DNA of 17,740 nt from DATJGR01 sp035494855 (GTDB lineage: Bacteria; Pseudomonadota; Gammaproteobacteria; Pseudomonadales; Azotimanducaceae), in contig DATJGR010000172.1 of assembly GCA_035494855.1 (NCBI GenBank), forward strand, positions 1-17,740. Reading direction: 5' to 3'. The notes under the pieces were generated by a model. The model did not search any database. It was not told the DNA's origin and saw nothing but the letters and a program-made list of their open reading frames with translations. Of the stretch, positions 13,642 through 17,740 are shown one piece after another. Made by a program: the position numbers and the translations under genes. The number at the start of each line of letters is the position of its first letter. The first letter of the stretch is position 1.

Positions 13642-15251
13642 CTTCCACCGATGTCAGCACAGCCGCGCGTCTGCTCGACGTCGCGGATGGTCTGCTGCGC
13701 AGCGCGGCATCGTGCGTTCGTGCACGCTTCGGGGATGCAGCCATCGACGACGCCCAGCTGCAGCTCTACGACCTCGCGCTGTCGCGCGCGGAACTGGCGG
13801 CGAGCGGCTCGATGACCACGCTCGCGCTTCGCGCGGATTCGACCGACATCGAACGGCGCGTCGCGTGCGCGTTCTGCGCGGAGACACTCTCGAGTTTCCG
13901 TCATCGTCTATCGGTTCGTCCTGCCGACTACGGGATGACCTCTGCAGATCTTCGGCCGATGGACGATCCGTTCGTTGCGTCGCAACTCGCTGCGGATGAA
14001 CTCACCGCGCTGGGGCGCGATCTTGTGGGCGCGTCCGGTACGTTGCCGTACCGTCTCGACGACGAGAAGCGCCTGATGCGCGATACGTTCCGTCGGTTCG
14101 CGGACGAGGTGGTACGCCCACGCGCGGCGGCCATTCATCGAACGGACTCGATGATCCCCGACGAGATCATCGAGGGGTTGAGGCGCCTCGGCTGCTTCGG
14201 GCTGTCGATTCCGGAACGCTTCGGCGGACTCAAGCCGGACCACAGCGAAGATAGCCTCGGCATGATTCTGGCTACCGAAGAGCTGTCCCGGGGCTCACTC
14301 GGCGCGGCCGGAAGCCTCATCACCCGTCCGGAAATCGTTGCACGCGCGCTGCTGGAAGGCGGCACCGCGGCACAGCAGGCACGTTGGTTGCCGGCGCTCG
14401 CCGCAGGCGATCCGTTCTGCGCGGTCTCGGTTACGGAGCCTGGTACTGGATCCGACGTGGCGGCGGTATCGTTGCGTGCGAAGCGTGTCGATGGCGGCTG
14501 GCGTCTGAACGGTGGCAAAACCTGGTGCACGTTCGCGGGCAAGGCGGGCGTGATCCTCGTGCTCGCGCGCACCGATCCTGATGTCCGCCCGCTGCATAAA
14601 GGCCTGTCGCTGTTCCTGGTGGAGAAGCCAAGCACCGACGCTGACGAGTTCGTTCACCATTCGAACGGCGGCACCGTCACCGGCCGCGCAATTGCGACGA
14701 TCGGCTATCGCGGCATGCACTCGTTCGAAATGTTCTACGACGAGTTCTTCGTGCCGGACACGCATCTGGTCGGCGAGCAAGAAGGCGAGGGCAGGGGCTT
14801 TTACTTCACGATGCGCGGATTCTCGGGCGGACGCCTGCAGACGGCCGCGCGTGCGTGTGGCCTGATGCAAGCCGCCTTCGATAGCGCGGTCGCATACGCG
14901 CAGAATCGCACGGTGTTCGACCGCAAGGTCGCCGACTATCCGCTGACGCAGGCAAAGTTCGCGCGCATGGGAATGTACATCGCGGCCTGCCGTTGCTTCT
15001 CCCACGCGGTTGCGCAGGAGATGGACAAGGGCGCAGGTCAGATCGAAGCAAGCCTCGTCAAACTGCTCGCATGCCACCTGGCCGAGTGGGTGAGCCGTGA
15101 AGCGATGCAGATTCACGGCGGCATCGGATATGCAGAGGAAACCGACGTGAGCCGCCTCTACGTCGACGCGCGCGTGCTGTCGATCTTCGAAGGCGCCGAG
15201 GAAACGCTTGCACTGAGGGTGATCGGAAAGGCGCTGTTGGAATCCAACTAA
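13617..15251 (+). CDS. Acyl-CoA dehydrogenase with long N-terminal extension, possibly methylsuccinyl-CoA dehydrogenase-like
   Basis: The 544-residue flavoprotein is far longer than the usual 380 or so. Residues from about 145 form a normal acyl-CoA dehydrogenase: N-terminal helices (DDEKRLMRDTFRRFADEVV), the flavin-binding strand AVSVTEPGTGSD (269-280), the C-terminal IHGGIGYAEE, and the catalytic Glu525 in SIFEGAEETL. The roughly 140-residue leader is helical and Ala/Arg-rich. A similar extension is known in (2S)-methylsuccinyl-CoA dehydrogenase of the ethylmalonyl-CoA pathway, but no other gene of that pathway is visible, so the name is tentative. The only in-frame start near the 5' end is GTG 13617, which overlaps the thiolase gene by 25 bp and has no ribosome site. 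An ATG at 13651 lies in another frame. A sequencing slip or internal re-initiation is possible. Confidence 0.85.
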   Translation: MHHRRIRLTSTDVSTAARLLDVADGLLRSAASCVRARFGDAAIDDAQLQLYDLALSRAELAASGSMTTLALRADSTDIERRVACAFCAETLSSFRHRLSVRPADYGMTSADLRPMDDPFVASQLAADELTALGRDLVGASGTLPYRLDDEKRLMRDTFRRFADEVVRPRAAAIHRTDSMIPDEIIEGLRRLGCFGLSIPERFGGLKPDHSEDSLGMILATEELSRGSLGAAGSLITRPEIVARALLEGGTAAQQARWLPALAAGDPFCAVSVTEPGTGSDVAAVSLRAKRVDGGWRLNGGKTWCTFAGKAGVILVLARTDPDVRPLHKGLSLFLVEKPSTDADEFVHHSNGGTVTGRAIATIGYRGMHSFEMFYDEFFVPDTHLVGEQEGEGRGFYFTMRGFSGGRLQTAARACGLMQAAFDSAVAYAQNRTVFDRKVADYPLTQAKFARMGMYIAACRCFSHAVAQEMDKGAGQIEASLVKLLACHLAEWVSREAMQIHGGIGYAEETDVSRLYVDARVLSIFEGAEETLALRVIGKALLESN

Positions 15252-15257
15252 CGAATC

Positions 15258-15266
15258 GAGGAGGGG
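15258..15266 (+). promoter_or_regulatory. Strong ribosome binding site of the serine hydrolase gene
   Basis: GAGGAGGGG lies immediately before the start region. It fits ATG 15269 best. The GTG at 15266 is part of the site itself and is therefore not the start. Confidence 0.65.
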
Positions 15267-15268
15267 TG

Positions 15269-16420
15269 ATGTCCATCCACGGAACGGTATCGAAAGGGTT
15301 TGAGAGGGTTCGCGATGCGTTCGAAGCGAACTTCCGCGAATGCGGCGAAGTGGGCGCAGCATTCTGTCTCCATGTGAAAAGCCGCAAGGTCGTCGATCTG
15401 TGGGGCGGCCTCACCGACGTGAAGGGCAAAACGTGGAAGGAGAACACGCCCGCACTCGTGTTCTCCACGACGAAAGGCGCTACTGCGATTTGCGCAATGA
15501 TGCTGGTCGACCAGAAGCGTCTCGATGTCGACGCACCGGTGGCCCAGTACTGGCCCGAGTTCGCCGCAGGCGGTAAGGCCGACATCCCGGTGCGGATGCT
15601 GTTGAACCATCAGGCGGGGCTGCCAGTGGTGGACCCACCGCTCACGCGTGCGCAGGTACTCGATGTCACTCCGGTCGTCGAGGCGCTTGCGGCGCAGACG
15701 CCGGTCTGGCCGCCCGGAAGCCGTCACGGTTATCACGCGCTCACCTACGGCTGGCTCGTTGGCGAGCTCGTGCGGAGAATCACCGGTAAAACGATCGGTC
15801 GCTTCTTCAATGACGAAGTCGCAGAACCTCTAGGGCTGGAGTTCTGGATCGGGCTTCCGGCTGATGTCGAACCGCGGGTGGCGCGACTCGTCAGTGCTCC
15901 GCCGCCCACCGATCCCGCGATCCTCGCGCAGATGGCCGCCCTGTTCGGGCCGGACACGCTTGCCGGGCGCGCACTGTCGCTGAATGGCGCAATGAGCGGT
16001 CCGCCGGGAGACTCGATCTTCAACCTGCCGGAAGTGCACCGTAGCGAAATCCCGGCCGCCAACGGAATCACGACGGCGCGATCGCTGTCGCGTCTTTATG
16101 CCGCCTGCATCGGTACCGTGAAAGGGACGCGGCTCTTCGGCAAGCGCACGTTGGACAAGGCGTTGAAGATTCAAAGCGACGCGCCCGACGCGGTGCTGGG
16201 GCTGCGAACGACCTTCGGTCTCGGATTCATGCGCACCGGGCCGGAAATTCAGATGCTCGGACCGAACTCGTTCGGTCACGCGGGTGCAGGTGGGTCGCTC
16301 GGGTTCGGCGATTTCGACAGCGGGGTCGGATTCGGCTACGTGATGAACCAGATGGGCAGCGGATTACTGATCGATCCGCGCGCTGCGCGATTGATCGGCG
16401 CCGTCAAGGAATGCCTGTGA
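15269..16420 (+). CDS. Beta-lactamase-fold serine hydrolase/esterase (class C-like, family VIII)
   Basis: The 383-residue protein has the penicillin-binding/class C beta-lactamase fold typical of family VIII carboxylesterases. The SxxK motif is Ser66-Thr-Thr-Lys69 in LVFSTTKGAT, a tyrosine near residue 155 (HGYHALTYGW) sits where the second catalytic element belongs, and HAGAGGSLGFGD near the C-terminus replaces the KTG box. HQAGLP and PGSRHGYH are also family hallmarks. There is no signal peptide, so it is cytosolic and not a periplasmic beta-lactamase. It lies 17 bp after the long acyl-CoA dehydrogenase gene and within the acyl-CoA run. By analogy with LipE-like esterases near mycobacterial sterol genes, it may hydrolyse an ester or acyl-CoA of the same pathway. 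That role is inferred, not seen. Confidence 0.88.
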   Translation: MSIHGTVSKGFERVRDAFEANFRECGEVGAAFCLHVKSRKVVDLWGGLTDVKGKTWKENTPALVFSTTKGATAICAMMLVDQKRLDVDAPVAQYWPEFAAGGKADIPVRMLLNHQAGLPVVDPPLTRAQVLDVTPVVEALAAQTPVWPPGSRHGYHALTYGWLVGELVRRITGKTIGRFFNDEVAEPLGLEFWIGLPADVEPRVARLVSAPPPTDPAILAQMAALFGPDTLAGRALSLNGAMSGPPGDSIFNLPEVHRSEIPAANGITTARSLSRLYAACIGTVKGTRLFGKRTLDKALKIQSDAPDAVLGLRTTFGLGFMRTGPEIQMLGPNSFGHAGAGGSLGFGDFDSGVGFGYVMNQMGSGLLIDPRAARLIGAVKECL

Positions 16421-16448
16421 CACCGAGGCAATCGCATCGGGTTAGAAT
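16417..16448 (+). promoter_or_regulatory. Possible internal promoter before the PimC-like dehydrogenase gene
   Basis: GTGACA at 16417-16422 and TAGAAT at 16443-16448 resemble -35 and -10 boxes, but the 20-bp spacing is too long. The -10 box alone is good, and the 63-bp gap here is the largest in the gene run. Confidence 0.3.
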
Positions 16449-16483
16449 CCGCCGCTTTGCATTGACGGGGTAAGTGCTTGGAC

Positions 16484-17695
16484 ATGTCATTCAGCGAGGC
16501 CGATCGCACGTTCCAGCAGGAAGTGCGCGCATGGCTCGCCAACGCGTGGCCGGAAGAGGTGCGCAGACGTCAGGCGCGTAGCGCGCAGGGCCGCCTGTCC
16601 AAAGAAGACCACGTGCGCTGGCAGAAAGCGTTGGCCGCGAAGGGCTGGGCCGCAGTCGATTGGCCCGCGGAACACGGCGGCGCCGCGTTCACACCGACGC
16701 AGAACTACATCTTCGACCTCGAACGCGCGCGCGTCGGTGCACCCGCAGTGATGCCGTTCGGCATGACGATGGTCGCGCCAGTGATCATGAAGTTCGGTAC
16801 AGACGAGCAAAAGCGCCGTTTTCTGCCCGACATTCTCAACACCAACGTATGGTGGTGTCAGGGCTACTCGGAACCGGGGTCGGGTTCCGATCTCGCCTCG
16901 CTGCGTACCAAGGCCGAGGACAAAGGCGATCATTTTCTCGTCAATGGGGTGAAGACCTGGACGACGCTGGCGCAATACGCCGACTGGATCTTCTGTCTGG
17001 TGCGCACGAGCCAGGAAGTGAAACAGCAGATGGGTATCAGTTTTCTCCTGATCGACATGCACACACCCGGCGTAACGGTGAACCCCATCGTCACGCTGGA
17101 TCAGCCTCCAGTCGGTCACCAGGAAATCAACATGGTCTACTTCGAGAACGTGATCGTGCCGAAAGAGAATCTGATCGGCGAAGTAGGGAAGGGATGGACC
17201 TGCGCCAAGTATCTACTCGAGTTCGAACGCGGCAATGCCTACTCGCCGACGCTGAAGGGCGTGCTTGCGCAGATACGCGCGATGGGTGCCATCGAGAAGA
17301 ACGGCTACGGCGAAACGCTCGACGCTGACGCGGCATTCAAGGCGCGCGTCGACGACATTGAAGTGCAGGTGCTCGCCATGGAGTTCACGGAACTGCGCAT
17401 CCTCGGGGCGCTCGCTGCCGGCCAGAACGTCGGGCCCGAATCGTCGCTTCTGAAGACCCGCGGGACGGAACTGCAGCAGGCCATCACCGAGCTCGCGCTC
17501 GAAGCGTCCGGCTATTATGCCGGTCCATTCGACGCATCCACGCCAGCCGATGGCGACGACTTCCAGCCGATAGGGCCGCAGCATGCAAACGGTGTCGCCC
17601 AGGACTACTTCAACACCCGGAAAGTGTCGATCTACGCGGGGTCGAACGAAATCCAGCGCAACATCATGTCGAAGCTGGTGTTGGGGCTGGGCTGA
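16484..17695 (+). CDS. Acyl-CoA dehydrogenase, pimeloyl-CoA dehydrogenase large subunit-like
   Basis: The 403-residue acyl-CoA dehydrogenase resembles PimC-type large subunits: MSFSEADRTFQQEVRAWL at the start, WPAEHGGAAFTPTQNYIF, the flavin-site motif GYSEPGSGSDLASL (127-140), NGVKTWTT, and a C-terminal TRKVSIYAGSNEIQRNIM. The residue that is the catalytic Glu in most family members (IYEGT) is Ala385 here. Glu248, just before the conserved Arg in EFERGN, aligns with the alternative catalytic Glu of isovaleryl-CoA and long-chain dehydrogenases. ATG 16484 is preferred; a TTG at 16478 is also possible, and neither has a clear ribosome site. PimC-type proteins normally work with a PimD-type small subunit, which would be expected just beyond the right edge. 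It is the fifth and last complete gene of the run. Confidence 0.9.
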   Translation: MSFSEADRTFQQEVRAWLANAWPEEVRRRQARSAQGRLSKEDHVRWQKALAAKGWAAVDWPAEHGGAAFTPTQNYIFDLERARVGAPAVMPFGMTMVAPVIMKFGTDEQKRRFLPDILNTNVWWCQGYSEPGSGSDLASLRTKAEDKGDHFLVNGVKTWTTLAQYADWIFCLVRTSQEVKQQMGISFLLIDMHTPGVTVNPIVTLDQPPVGHQEINMVYFENVIVPKENLIGEVGKGWTCAKYLLEFERGNAYSPTLKGVLAQIRAMGAIEKNGYGETLDADAAFKARVDDIEVQVLAMEFTELRILGALAAGQNVGPESSLLKTRGTELQQAITELALEASGYYAGPFDASTPADGDDFQPIGPQHANGVAQDYFNTRKVSIYAGSNEIQRNIMSKLVLGLG

Positions 17696-17724
17696 GCCGT
17701 CAGCGGAGTTTCAGCAGCAACATC

Positions 17725-17729
17725 AGGAG
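17725..17729 (+). promoter_or_regulatory. Possible ribosome site of a gene beginning past the window
   Basis: AGGAG occurs 30 bases after the dehydrogenase stop, with no start codon in the remaining 11 bases. A downstream gene may start at or just beyond the right edge. Confidence 0.25.
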
Positions 17730-17740
17730 CAACGGCGTTC

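Noticed and set aside
15269..16420. Beta-lactamase (antibiotic resistance) call
   Set aside because: The SxxK fold matches family VIII esterases. There is no signal peptide and the genomic context is acyl-CoA metabolism, so resistance is not supported.

Overview
The window is a GC-rich proteobacterial chromosome segment. Strong codon bias, an oxygen-dependent coproporphyrinogen oxidase, a lipoprotein-type M19 dipeptidase, a YfcG-like glutathione transferase and many acyl-CoA enzymes fit a Gamma- or Betaproteobacterium. No rRNA, tRNA or phylogenetic marker is present to settle the lineage.

Layout. (1) Positions 1-1745 are accessory. Three short plus-strand reading frames joined by ATGA overlaps are cut off near 500. 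They are followed by a lone, visibly AT-richer SAM methyltransferase gene on the minus strand that carries an internal 27-bp tandem repeat, and then by about 400 bp without a gene that holds two adjacent dyads. One dyad looks like the terminator of the next gene. (2) Positions 1746-8450 are housekeeping and salvage genes: a P-loop kinase of the chloramphenicol phosphotransferase type followed by a glutathione transferase (minus), a divergent concentrative nucleoside transporter (plus), a minus-strand operon of SMP-30/lactonase, alpha/beta hydrolase and threonine aldolase, and a divergent secreted M19 dipeptidase (plus). (3) Positions 8635-10754 hold a class III CoA-transferase translationally coupled to hemF (minus). 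(4) Positions 10930-17695 are a plus-strand run of five acyl-CoA genes: an HMG-CoA-synthase-like protein fused to a DUF35 zinc-ribbon/OB domain, an SCP2-type thiolase, a 544-residue acyl-CoA dehydrogenase with a long N-terminal extension, a beta-lactamase-fold serine hydrolase, and a PimC-like acyl-CoA dehydrogenase.

How the genes work together. The CoA-transferase and the five-gene run diverge from a 175-bp gap with a good sigma-70 promoter. They look like one catabolic module: activation of an acid as its CoA ester, dehydrogenation by two different dehydrogenases, then carbon-carbon cleavage. The most notable protein is the HMG-CoA-synthase-like one. By manual alignment it has lost all three catalytic residues of the condensing-enzyme fold (Cys to Gln108, His to Ser232, Asn to Glu262) but keeps an intact zinc ribbon. 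It sits next to a thiolase that keeps its full catalytic set. This resembles, without matching, the thiolase/DUF35 partnerships of steroid side-chain degradation. The substrate cannot be read from the sequence.
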